A DNA stretch of 13,308 bases, taken from assembly GCA_003648845.1 (NCBI GenBank), contig QMQA01000008.1, positions 1 to 13,308 on the forward strand, given 5' to 3'. This document shows, piece by piece, positions 6,137 to 13,308 of this stretch; position 1 is the stretch's first letter; the number at the start of each line of letters is the position of its first letter. The notes beneath the pieces were generated by a model. The model worked only from the letters and a program-made list of their open reading frames with translations. It was not told the origin of the DNA and did not search any database. This DNA comes from Candidatus Aerophobota bacterium (GTDB lineage Bacteria; Aerophobota; Aerophobia; Aerophobales; B3-G15). A program made the position numbers and the translations under genes.

Positions 6137-8758
6137 TTAACCGGCTCCTTTAATCATCTTTTTGATAATTTCCGGAAATTTCTGGAGTGCTTCATCAATT
6201 TTTTCAGGGTGCGATGTTCCTCCCTGGGCAAAGTCCCATCTTCCCCCTCCACTTCCTCCGGTTAAAGAGCAAACCTCTTTTATCAACTGGTTAGCTGGTA
6301 AATCCTTGCGAGTAGAGGCAACAATGATAAAGACCCTTTCCTCATCCAGGGAGACAAGTGCAACTACCGCCTGCTTTAGCCTATCTCTTAACTCCTCGGC
6401 AGCTTTACGCACGAGAGAGGGAGAGATACCTTCAACCTTTTCTGCACATACTTTAATACCCTCAATATCTGTTGCTCGAGTGGTTAACTCCTGTATTTTG
6501 CTCTCCAGCAAACTCTCCTGCATCTTTTTTAATCTTGACTTTAAGCTGGCAACTTCTTTTTCCTTATCCTTGAGCCTGTCAGCAATTTTATCCTCCGGCA
6601 CTGCAAGAAATTCGGTTAGCTTTCTTAATTTATCTCTTTTCTCCACCAACCATAAAAGTGCCCTCTCTCCACAGAGCGCCTCAATCCTGCGTACCCCTGA
6701 AGCAATCCCGCTCTCAGATATGATCTCAAACAGCCCCATCTGACCTGTCCGCGAAAGGTGACATCCTCCGCATACCTCCATGCTAAAGTCTCCCACCTTC
6801 ACCACTCTAACCTTATCTTCATATTTTTCCTCAAAAAGTGCTATAGCTCCTGCCCTGCGCGCTTCCTGAAGACTCATCTTCCGGACCTCAACCGGGATAT
6901 CCTCTCTTATTTTTTGATTAACCATAAGGAGGATCTGCCTTAATTTATCTTCCCCGGGAGTGAAAGGACAGGTAAAGTCAAACCTTAATTTTTCCTCGTC
7001 CACCAAGGAACCACTCTGTTTAATCTCCTCCCCCAAAACAGCGCGCAAAGCAGCATGTAGAAGATGAGTAGCAGTATGAGAGCGGGCAACAGCAACTCTT
7101 CTTTTTTTATCAACCTCCAATCTTACACTATCTCCTTTTTTAAACTGCCCCTTTTGCACCTTCACTCTGTGGAAAATTAAATTTCCTTCTCTCGCAACAT
7201 CAACCACCTCCCCCACAGTGCTGGAAGAGAAAATCTTCCCTTTATCTGCCACCTGCCCTCCACCTTCAGGGTAAAAAGGCGTCTCAGAAACGACAATCTC
7301 ACCTTCCTCACCCTCTTCCATCCTGTCTACCAGTTTATTATCTTTAACTATGGCAAGAAGATCAGAATCAGTTGAGAGTGTATCATAGCCAACAAAAACT
7401 CCTCCCTTTCCGGAAGGGCACTTTCCTTCTATCTCTTTTATAAAAGAAGAGGCATACCCTGCAGCCACTCTCCCAACAGAGCTTGCTCTTGCCATTTCTC
7501 TTTGTTTTTCCATAAATCTCTGAAAACCCTCCTCATCCAAACTCAAACCTGCTTCAAGAAGTATCTCCCTGGTTAGCTCCAGAGGAAATCCATAAGTATC
7601 GTACATCCTAAAGGCCTTTTCACCAGGCAAAATTTTATCTCCATCAGCCTTAAGCTCTTTAATCATTTCCTCCAGAATAGATAATCCTCGAGATAAAGTG
7701 TTTTGAAAACTTTCCTCCTCCATTTTTATTATTTTGGCAATCTCTTTTTGTTTTTTTTCAATTCCGGGGTATGGTTTTCCCATTATTCTGACCACTACCG
7801 GCACCCCCCTGTAAAGAAAAGGCTCCTTTAATCCCAGCCTTCTTCCATAACGAGCTGCCCGGCGAAGGAGTCTTCTGACCACATATCCTCTGCCCACGTT
7901 GGAAGGCAGAATCCCTTCCTCAATTAGAAGAGTAAGTCCTCGCAGATGGTCGCTTATCACTCTAAGGGCTTTTTCATCATGCTGCTCCAGAGGAGAAATT
8001 TCCTTGAGCCATTGATAAAGAGGATAAAAAAGGTCAGTATGATAGTCATCACTTACTCCCTGAAGAACAGTAGCCACCCTTTCAAGCCCCATTCCCGTAT
8101 CGACATTTTTAGAAGGCAGGGGGAACAATTTTCCTGATGCATCTCTGTTATATTGAATAAAAACAAGGTTCCATATTTCCACCCATCTTGAGCACCTGTT
8201 GCACCCGGGTTCACATCCCTGGACACAACCCATCTTCTCACCACGATCGAAAAAAATCTCCGTATCCGGACCACAGGGCCCGATCTCTCCTGCTGCCCAG
8301 AAATTATCCTCCTCGCCTTTTCTTATTATCCTGGAAGAAGAAAAACCCAATTTTTTCCAGATCAAAGCTGTTTCATCATCTTCCCTGAATATGGTGATCC
8401 ATAGTCTATCAAAAGGTATACCGAGTTCCCGGTTGACAAATTCCAGAGCCCATTCACAGGCTTCATTTTTAAAATAATCACCAAAGGAAAAGTTCCCCAG
8501 CATTTCAAAAAAGGTATGATGGTAACAGGTCTGTCCAACTTTTTCCAGATCATTGGTGCGAAGACACAGCTGACAGGATGTAATACGAGAGGCGGGTGGT
8601 TTCTTTTTCCCCAAAAAGAAGGCTTTAAATGGCACCATTCCTGCAATGGTAAAAAGAAGTTCCGGATCTTCAGCTGCAAGAGGAGAGGAAGAGTGCACAA
8701 GATGCCCTTTTCCCTTAAAAAAATCCAGAAATTTAGACCTTATCTCATCAGCTCGCAT
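6137..8758 (-). CDS. alaS: Alanyl-tRNA synthetase
   Basis: AlaRS charges tRNA-Ala and hydrolyses mischarged Ser- or Gly-tRNA-Ala. The 873-residue protein has the full family layout: a class II catalytic core (MRADEIRSKFLDFF at the start, then NDLEKVGQTCYHHTFFEMLGN and GPCGPDTEIFFD), a cysteine-rich insert (GCVQGCEPGCNRC), and a tRNA-recognition helical region. The editing domain holds its zinc ligands in HTATH (H561, H565) and CGGCH (C663 and H667). A coiled-coil region (about 725-765) precedes the C-Ala domain with GGSGGGRWDFAQGG. No key residue is missing. I start at ATG 8758 because GGAGG (8764-8768) sits 5 nt upstream and the protein then begins like its relatives; an ATG at 8770 would add four residues and has no ribosome-binding site. 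It follows the priA-like gene by 24 nt. Confidence 0.97.
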   Translation of the reverse strand: MRADEIRSKFLDFFKGKGHLVHSSSPLAAEDPELLFTIAGMVPFKAFFLGKKKPPASRITSCQLCLRTNDLEKVGQTCYHHTFFEMLGNFSFGDYFKNEACEWALEFVNRELGIPFDRLWITIFREDDETALIWKKLGFSSSRIIRKGEEDNFWAAGEIGPCGPDTEIFFDRGEKMGCVQGCEPGCNRCSRWVEIWNLVFIQYNRDASGKLFPLPSKNVDTGMGLERVATVLQGVSDDYHTDLFYPLYQWLKEISPLEQHDEKALRVISDHLRGLTLLIEEGILPSNVGRGYVVRRLLRRAARYGRRLGLKEPFLYRGVPVVVRIMGKPYPGIEKKQKEIAKIIKMEEESFQNTLSRGLSILEEMIKELKADGDKILPGEKAFRMYDTYGFPLELTREILLEAGLSLDEEGFQRFMEKQREMARASSVGRVAAGYASSFIKEIEGKCPSGKGGVFVGYDTLSTDSDLLAIVKDNKLVDRMEEGEEGEIVVSETPFYPEGGGQVADKGKIFSSSTVGEVVDVAREGNLIFHRVKVQKGQFKKGDSVRLEVDKKRRVAVARSHTATHLLHAALRAVLGEEIKQSGSLVDEEKLRFDFTCPFTPGEDKLRQILLMVNQKIREDIPVEVRKMSLQEARRAGAIALFEEKYEDKVRVVKVGDFSMEVCGGCHLSRTGQMGLFEIISESGIASGVRRIEALCGERALLWLVEKRDKLRKLTEFLAVPEDKIADRLKDKEKEVASLKSRLKKMQESLLESKIQELTTRATDIEGIKVCAEKVEGISPSLVRKAAEELRDRLKQAVVALVSLDEERVFIIVASTRKDLPANQLIKEVCSLTGGSGGGRWDFAQGGTSHPEKIDEALQKFPEIIKKMIKGAG

Positions 8759-8782
8759 TAAAACCTCCATAATTAAAATTAA

Positions 8783-10639
8783 TTACATGGTAACCAGAGG
8801 GTCTACATCAATTCCCATTTTAACCGTGCCTCTCATCATCTGGGAGTTTATTTTCTTAACAACATCCTGCAAAGACCCTGTATTATCATCTCGCAGTATA
8901 ATATGATATCTGTATTTCCCTTTTATCTTAAAAAAAGGACAGGGAGAAGGGCCTAAAAAATTCACATCTTCTTTTTCAAGCTCCCTTGCCACCTGGTTAC
9001 TTTTATCTTTAACTTTATTTTTTGTCCTCCCCTCAAAAAGCAGGCGTATCCATCTCTGAAAAGGAGGATAGCCGAGAGTTTTTCTAATCTTAAGCTCTTC
9101 TGAATAAAAATCCTCATCAGTCTTTGCGCGCAAGACATAGTGAGTCGGGTTGTAGGTTTGAACTATCAAAGACCCTTTTTTATTTAAGCTCCTGCGAATC
9201 TTATGCAAAAGATGAAAGGTATGTTCAGTTGCCCTGAAATCCGGCAGGTTTAAAAGAACATCCACCAGTATAATTCCAACCACATCAACCAGCGAGAGTA
9301 TCTCCTCCTTTATCAAAAGCTGAGTTCCTACCAGAATATCAACCTCTCTGTTTTCTATTCTCGAGGGAATGAGGTGAGCGGAGGATTTAAAAATGTCAAG
9401 ATCGAACCTTTGTATTCTGGCCTCAGGAAAGTTTCTTTTTGCCTCAAGTTCAACCCGCTGAGTTCCCCAACCCACTTTTTTAAGACCTCTTCCATCACAG
9501 AAAGGACAAACCCGGGGTGGCCTTTCTTGAAACCCACACCAATGACAGAGCATCCCTTCTTTGAGATGAAAACTCAGTCCTATATTACAGTTCGGACATC
9601 TTATAATCTCTCCACAATCACTGCATAGAAGAAAACTGGCATAGCCCCGGCGTGGCACAAAAAGCACAACGGGGCGCTTTTTTTCAAGAGCTTCTTTTAT
9701 TTTTTGCTGAAGCAGGTTTGAAAAAATCCTGTTTTCCTTTTTTTCTTTTTTAAGATCAACAATACAAAAAGAGACCAGCCTCTGTTTGCCAGAAAAATCA
9801 ATCATCCTGTAAGTTCCTTTTTTTACTTTATACCAGGACTCTAAAGAAGGGGAATTACTTAAAAGATAAACAGGGAAATTCTCCAGCTCACCTCTTTTTG
9901 TAGCTATCTGGCAAAGGTTATACTTGGGTGTTTCCTTTTGTTTATAATCTGTGCTTTCTTCCTCGTCAACTGCAATTAAACCAATGCGAGGAAAAGGTGC
10001 AAATACCAGAGATCTTGTCCCCAGAGCTACATCAAACTCTCCCCTTTTCATTGCCAGCCAGCGAGAGTATCTTTCCTTAGGAGAGAGCCTGCTATGGAAG
10101 ATGAGGATTTTAGCTCCCGATTTTTCCATCTTTTCCTGAAATCCAGGAATTATGCTTATCTCCGGAACTAAGATCAACACCTGCCTTTGAAGTTCCTGAT
10201 TTTCCTTTATCCTATGAAGGAGAAACTCAAATTTTTTATTTCCTGGTCTTACAAGATAAACTCCTGCCTCTCCTGTAGATTTCTCCTTCAGATAGTCTGA
10301 ATCAGATGCTACCTCTTCCCCGTAGGCAAAAGAAAAAGGGAAAATCGAATGAAGTACCTGTCCCAGAGAGCAACTGTAATACTCGCTCATCCAGACACCA
10401 AGCTCAAAAAGCGAGTCACTAAAAGGTGAGGTCTTATCAAAAACATCTATTACTTCCTTCAGCTTTCCTTCAGGTCTTCGGGAAGACTCTTCCACCACAA
10501 AACCCAGCTTTTTTTCTTTCCTGAAAGGGACCACCACTCTCTGTCCTCTTTTTAGCTTACCTTTAAACTTAGAAGGAAGCTTATACCAGAAAAACTTTCC
10601 CGTAGGTAGATTAAAAACAACAGCTATATAATTTCTCAT
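8783..10639 (-). CDS. priA: PriA-like primosomal protein N', helicase motifs degenerate
   Basis: The 618-residue protein aligns with PriA, which reloads the replication machinery at stalled forks. The N-terminal 3'-end-binding domain (about 1-105) is followed by a superfamily 2 helicase core, the eight-cysteine zinc region (C339, C342, C348, C351, C365, C368, C378, C381) and the C-terminal domain. PriA landmarks are clear: LVPEI, GTRSLVFAPFP, GWGTQRVE, NLPDFRATEHTF and QTYNP. However, the Walker A loop GxTGSGKT is missing (LVRPGNKKFEF at about 129-139), DEEH is DEEE (225-228), SATPS is SNSPS, KGHDF is KEEIL and QVAGRAGR is LHKIRRSL. It is therefore unlikely to hydrolyse ATP and may act as a structural primosome factor, as proposed for actinobacterial PriA. 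The frame is uninterrupted, so this is not simple decay. ATG 10639 has only a weak GAAG ribosome-binding site. Confidence 0.88.
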   Translation of the reverse strand: MRNYIAVVFNLPTGKFFWYKLPSKFKGKLKRGQRVVVPFRKEKKLGFVVEESSRRPEGKLKEVIDVFDKTSPFSDSLFELGVWMSEYYSCSLGQVLHSIFPFSFAYGEEVASDSDYLKEKSTGEAGVYLVRPGNKKFEFLLHRIKENQELQRQVLILVPEISIIPGFQEKMEKSGAKILIFHSRLSPKERYSRWLAMKRGEFDVALGTRSLVFAPFPRIGLIAVDEEESTDYKQKETPKYNLCQIATKRGELENFPVYLLSNSPSLESWYKVKKGTYRMIDFSGKQRLVSFCIVDLKKEKKENRIFSNLLQQKIKEALEKKRPVVLFVPRRGYASFLLCSDCGEIIRCPNCNIGLSFHLKEGMLCHWCGFQERPPRVCPFCDGRGLKKVGWGTQRVELEAKRNFPEARIQRFDLDIFKSSAHLIPSRIENREVDILVGTQLLIKEEILSLVDVVGIILVDVLLNLPDFRATEHTFHLLHKIRRSLNKKGSLIVQTYNPTHYVLRAKTDEDFYSEELKIRKTLGYPPFQRWIRLLFEGRTKNKVKDKSNQVARELEKEDVNFLGPSPCPFFKIKGKYRYHIILRDDNTGSLQDVVKKINSQMMRGTVKMGIDVDPLVTM

Positions 10640-10654
10640 AATGACTTCATTTTT

Positions 10655-10683
10655 AATTTATAGATAAATAAGGTAAATGTCAA
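10655..10683 (-). promoter_or_regulatory. Possible sigma-70 promoter for the priA-like gene
   Basis: Reading the minus strand, a perfect TTGACA (10683-10678) is followed by either TATAAA (10662-10657, 15-nt spacer) or TAAATT (10660-10655, 17-nt spacer). This is the only long gap in the minus-strand unit (83 nt, aspS to priA). The start of transcription would leave a leader of only about 10 nt before the ATG at 10639, which matches the lack of a good ribosome-binding site. If real, priA, alaS and the downstream genes can be expressed separately from hisS-aspS. Confidence 0.45.
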
Positions 10684-10722
10684 AGGGAGGACTTTTCCGG
10701 AAAATGAAAAAGGAAGCTTTGC

Positions 10723-12477
10723 TCATCTAAGTTTAATGTGAAGTTCCTTCAGTTGCTCTTCCTTAACCGGGGCAGGAGCTTGAGTTAAAAGGCACACAGC
10801 TTTTTGAGTTTTGGGAAAGGGAATCACCTCTCTAATAGATTTTTCTCCTGCCAGTATCATCACCAGACGATCAAGGCCCATGGCTATTCCACCATGAGGG
10901 GGAGCTCCCAGGGAAAGAGCATCAAGCAGGAAGCCAAATTTTTCCCGAGCCTCTGTTTTATTTATTCCCAGAAGCCCGAATATTTTCTCCTGCAGGTCTT
11001 TTTTGTGTACCCTTATACTTCCTCCTCCAATTTCCTCTCCATTGAGAACGATATCATAGGCTCTTGATCTTACTTTTTCCGGGTCAGTTTCAAGAAAGGG
11101 AAGATCTTCCTCCCGGGGGCTGGTAAAAGGATGATGAACAGGAGAAAGTTTGCCTGTCTCATCCTTCTCAAAAAGAGGAAAATCTACTATCCATAAAAGC
11201 CTATAGCTGTTCCGAGGAATAAGGTTAAATTTTCTTGCAAGATAAATACGCAGCTGCCCCAGAGCTTTACAGACTCTCTCCTTTTCATCGGCAATCAAAA
11301 ATAAAGCATCTCCCTTCTTAGCTCCTGCTACTTTTATCAGTTTATCCATAGTAGATGGAGCATAAAATTTAGCCAAGGGGGATTTTATTTTTTCCTTGAA
11401 AATAACCCAGGCAAGATCTCTCACGCCATAATTAGTAGTCCACACTCTTAACTCGTCCAGTTCCTTGCGGGAAAGACAGGACCCTTCTGCAAGATGGATA
11501 CCTTTTATACACCCTCCATTTTTAACAATTTCCTGAAAAGTTTTGAACTTTCCCTCTTCTCCCAGGAAAGAAAAATCCTTAAGTTCCATACCAAAACGTG
11601 TATCCGGTTTATCAGATCCATACCGTTCAATTGCCTCTGTGTAGCTCAAACGGGGAAAGGGAGTGGAAATAGAGACTCCTCCTGCACGCTCAAAGACATA
11701 CTTCAACATTCCCTCTATTAGCTCAAATATGTCCTCCTCATCAATAAAAGAAAGCTCAATGTCAATCTGGGTGTGTTCTGGCTGGCGATCAGCTCGCAGA
11801 TCCTCATCCCTGAAACACTTAACAATCTGAAAATATCGTTCAAATCCAGCTACCATAAGTATCTGTTTGAAAAGTTGTGGTGACTGAGGAAGAGCGTAAA
11901 ACTCACCCGGATTCAGACGAGAGGGAACAAGATAATCTCGAGCCCCTTCCGGGGTGCTCTTTGTCAGAAAAGGAGTTTCAACTTCTATAAATCCTTTTTT
12001 GTCCAGAAATTCTCGAACTGTCTTTGTTACCTCATACCTTAGTCGGATATTTTTCTGCATCACAGGACGTCTAAGATCAATATATCTGTATCTCAGCCTT
12101 ACCTCTTCAGCAACATCTATCTTATCCTCTGGACTAAAAGGCAGTGGTAGGGAGGTGTTTAATACCTCAATTTTTTCCACCCTTATCTCAACCTCCCCGG
12201 TAGAAATCTTGGGATTTACCGATTCAGAAGGACGAAGGAAAACTTTTCCTCCCGCGGCAATCACCCACCCTTCTCTTAAAGAACGAGCTACAGAATGAGT
12301 TTCTTTACTGGTTGCAGGATCAAAAACAAGTTGCACCACACCGGATTTGTCGATTAAATCAACAAATATAAGACCTCCGTGATCCCTCCTTGTTTTAACC
12401 CAACCTGCAACAACAACCTCCTTTCCTGCATTCTTTTTGCTTAAAGTTCCGCAAAAGTGGTCTCTTTTCATCCTCAT
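10723..12477 (-). CDS. aspS: Aspartyl-tRNA synthetase (bacterial type, possibly non-discriminating)
   Basis: AspRS is a class II synthetase that attaches aspartate to tRNA-Asp, and in many bacteria also to tRNA-Asn. The 584-residue length is that of the bacterial form with a GAD insertion domain. The N-terminal OB-fold anticodon domain contains GWVKTRRDHGGLIFVDLID (25-43). The catalytic core shows TPEGARDYLVPSR, QSPQLFKQ from 198, motif 2 FRDEDLRADRQPEHTQIDIE from 222, and motif 3 GIAMGLDRLVM from 530. H33 (H31 if the ATG at 12471 is used) is the residue seen at this place in non-discriminating enzymes such as that of Pseudomonas aeruginosa. The ATG at 12477 lies 2 nt after the hisS stop with AAAGGTG in the end of hisS; ATG 12471 is a possible alternative. 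Confidence 0.96.
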   Translation of the reverse strand: MRMKRDHFCGTLSKKNAGKEVVVAGWVKTRRDHGGLIFVDLIDKSGVVQLVFDPATSKETHSVARSLREGWVIAAGGKVFLRPSESVNPKISTGEVEIRVEKIEVLNTSLPLPFSPEDKIDVAEEVRLRYRYIDLRRPVMQKNIRLRYEVTKTVREFLDKKGFIEVETPFLTKSTPEGARDYLVPSRLNPGEFYALPQSPQLFKQILMVAGFERYFQIVKCFRDEDLRADRQPEHTQIDIELSFIDEEDIFELIEGMLKYVFERAGGVSISTPFPRLSYTEAIERYGSDKPDTRFGMELKDFSFLGEEGKFKTFQEIVKNGGCIKGIHLAEGSCLSRKELDELRVWTTNYGVRDLAWVIFKEKIKSPLAKFYAPSTMDKLIKVAGAKKGDALFLIADEKERVCKALGQLRIYLARKFNLIPRNSYRLLWIVDFPLFEKDETGKLSPVHHPFTSPREEDLPFLETDPEKVRSRAYDIVLNGEEIGGGSIRVHKKDLQEKIFGLLGINKTEAREKFGFLLDALSLGAPPHGGIAMGLDRLVMILAGEKSIREVIPFPKTQKAVCLLTQAPAPVKEEQLKELHIKLR

Positions 12478-12479
12478 AA

Positions 12480-13308
12480 TTAACTTTCACCTTTTAAAAT
12501 CTTATCAAGAATTTTAAAATCCTTTTCATTTACATACACCTGCCTGCCCGATTTCATATTTCTAAGGATGTACCTTTTCTCCTCAACTTCTTTTTCTCCC
12601 ACTATCAATACCCAGGGAAAACCTTCCTTGTCAGCCTGTCTTAGCTGAGCAGAAAGGCTCTTATTTGCAAAATTCACTATTGCCGGAATACCCTGAGAGC
12701 GAATCAAACTGGCAAGTCGCATACCTTCCTGAATACAGGCCTGGCCAATACCTATTACAAAAATACAGGGCAAACAGGCAATTGATGGTTTCACTCCGGC
12801 TTTCTCCAGGCTGAGAAGGAGACGTTCCAGTCCAATTGCAAAGCCCATAGCCGGGGTAGGAGGTCCTCCCAGCTCCGAAACTAAATCATCGTATCTTCCC
12901 CCCGCACATATTGTATCCTGAGAACCAAGATGGGAAGATTTAATCTCAAAGATAGTACGGGTATAATAGTCAAGACCTCTCACCAGGTAAGGATTTAACA
13001 CATAGAAAACTTTGAGCCTGTCAAGTTCTTTTTTTACACTATCAAAATGCTCCTTGCAGGAGGAACAAAGAAAGTCTTCTATCTGAGGGGCTTTCTCTAA
13101 AACATTTTTACAAACAACATTTTTACAGTCCAGAATGCGCAGGGGATTAGACTCAAAACGTCTTTTGCAGACCTCACAAAGAGAATCTATCCTGTCTTTC
13201 AAGTAAAATTTTAACTGTTTTATATACTCTCCTCTACAGTCCTTGCACCCTATACTGTTAATCTGAATTTCTGTATCATTTAATCCTAATTTATTTAAAA
13301 AATAATAA
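12480..13308 (-). CDS. hisS: Histidyl-tRNA synthetase, 5' end outside window (partial)
   Basis: The 275 C-terminal residues of HisRS are visible and the frame stays open to the window edge, so the first 140-150 residues, including motifs 1 and 2, are missing. The visible part opens with INSIGCKDCRGEY, then LCEVCKRRFESNPLRILDCK and FLCSSCKEHF. These cysteines form the probable zinc-binding insert found in many bacterial HisRS. The histidine-binding signature LVRGLDYYTRTIFE follows, then CAGGRYDDLVSELGGPPTPAMGFAIGLERLLL (motif 3), and finally the anticodon-binding domain with SLSAQLRQADKEGFPWVLIVGEKE. The stop TAA is 2 nt before aspS, the common hisS-aspS arrangement. The promoter and any leader regulation lie outside the window. 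Confidence 0.96.
   Translation of the reverse strand, partial: YYFLNKLGLNDTEIQINSIGCKDCRGEYIKQLKFYLKDRIDSLCEVCKRRFESNPLRILDCKNVVCKNVLEKAPQIEDFLCSSCKEHFDSVKKELDRLKVFYVLNPYLVRGLDYYTRTIFEIKSSHLGSQDTICAGGRYDDLVSELGGPPTPAMGFAIGLERLLLSLEKAGVKPSIACLPCIFVIGIGQACIQEGMRLASLIRSQGIPAIVNFANKSLSAQLRQADKEGFPWVLIVGEKEVEEKRYILRNMKSGRQVYVNEKDFKILDKILKGES

Noticed and set aside
8759..8770. ATG at 8770 as the alaS start
   Set aside because: The four added residues encode the GGAGG ribosome-binding site of the ATG at 8758, and no site precedes 8770.
8053..8906. Several open frames of 60-110 codons opposite or out of frame with alaS and the start of the priA-like gene
   Set aside because: They overlap a strongly conserved synthetase, lack family resemblance and are rich in residues typical of shadow translation (Ser, Pro, Leu, Lys).
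10693..10704. Palindrome TTTTCCGGAAAA after aspS as a terminator
   Set aside because: It has no loop, and the longer imperfect stem (CTTTTTC with GGAAAAG) is weak and not followed by a T-tract on the minus strand.
13200..13202. TTG at 13202 as the start of a short hisS
   Set aside because: The frame stays open to the window edge and encodes typical HisRS sequence (EIQINSIGCKDCR) upstream of it, so the TTG is an internal leucine codon.

Overview
The window is about 13.3 kb of AT-leaning bacterial chromosome, densely packed with housekeeping genes. Two multi-gene transcription units converge near position 4,935-4,960. The gene content (radA/disA/PIN-TRAM/ispD/ispF/cysS on one strand, hisS/aspS on the other), purine-rich Shine-Dalgarno sites, GTG and TTG starts, a c-di-AMP synthase and the MEP isoprenoid pathway suggest a Firmicutes-like bacterium or an uncultured, deeply branching low-GC lineage. 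The sequence alone does not fix the phylum. There is no phage, IS element, CRISPR array or defence system.

Plus strand (1-4,934): the end of a probable radA, then disA (c-di-AMP synthase), a membrane-anchored PIN-TRAM protein of the YacL type, ispD and ispF (two MEP-pathway enzymes), cysS and a tRNA-Thr(UGU). Starts and stops touch or overlap at yacL/ispD (GTGA), ispD/ispF (ATGA) and ispF/cysS (20 nt), so this looks like one operon. It resembles the Bacillus radA-disA-yacL-ispD-ispF-gltX-cysE-cysS order, but gltX and cysE are absent.

Minus strand (read from 13,308 down to 4,960): hisS (5' end outside the window), aspS, a priA-like gene, alaS, a truncated amidohydrolase gene start, a membrane-anchored DUF218 (YdcF/SanA-like) protein and a small cupin. 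hisS/aspS are 2 nt apart. A possible promoter lies in the 83-nt gap before priA, and alaS to the amidohydrolase fragment is a TAA-ATG junction. With cysS, four aminoacyl-tRNA synthetases and one tRNA gene sit in this window.

Two points stand out. (1) The PriA-like protein keeps its eight zinc-binding cysteines and overall PriA architecture but has lost the Walker A lysine motif, the DEEH histidine, motif III and the arginine-finger motif, so it is probably not an active helicase. (2) A 52-codon open frame immediately after alaS reads as the N-terminus of an amidohydrolase (DTHEHF metal motif) and stops abruptly before the DUF218 gene. It is a gene remnant that also argues against the longest possible start of the DUF218 gene. 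I did not find a convincing entirely new multi-gene system.
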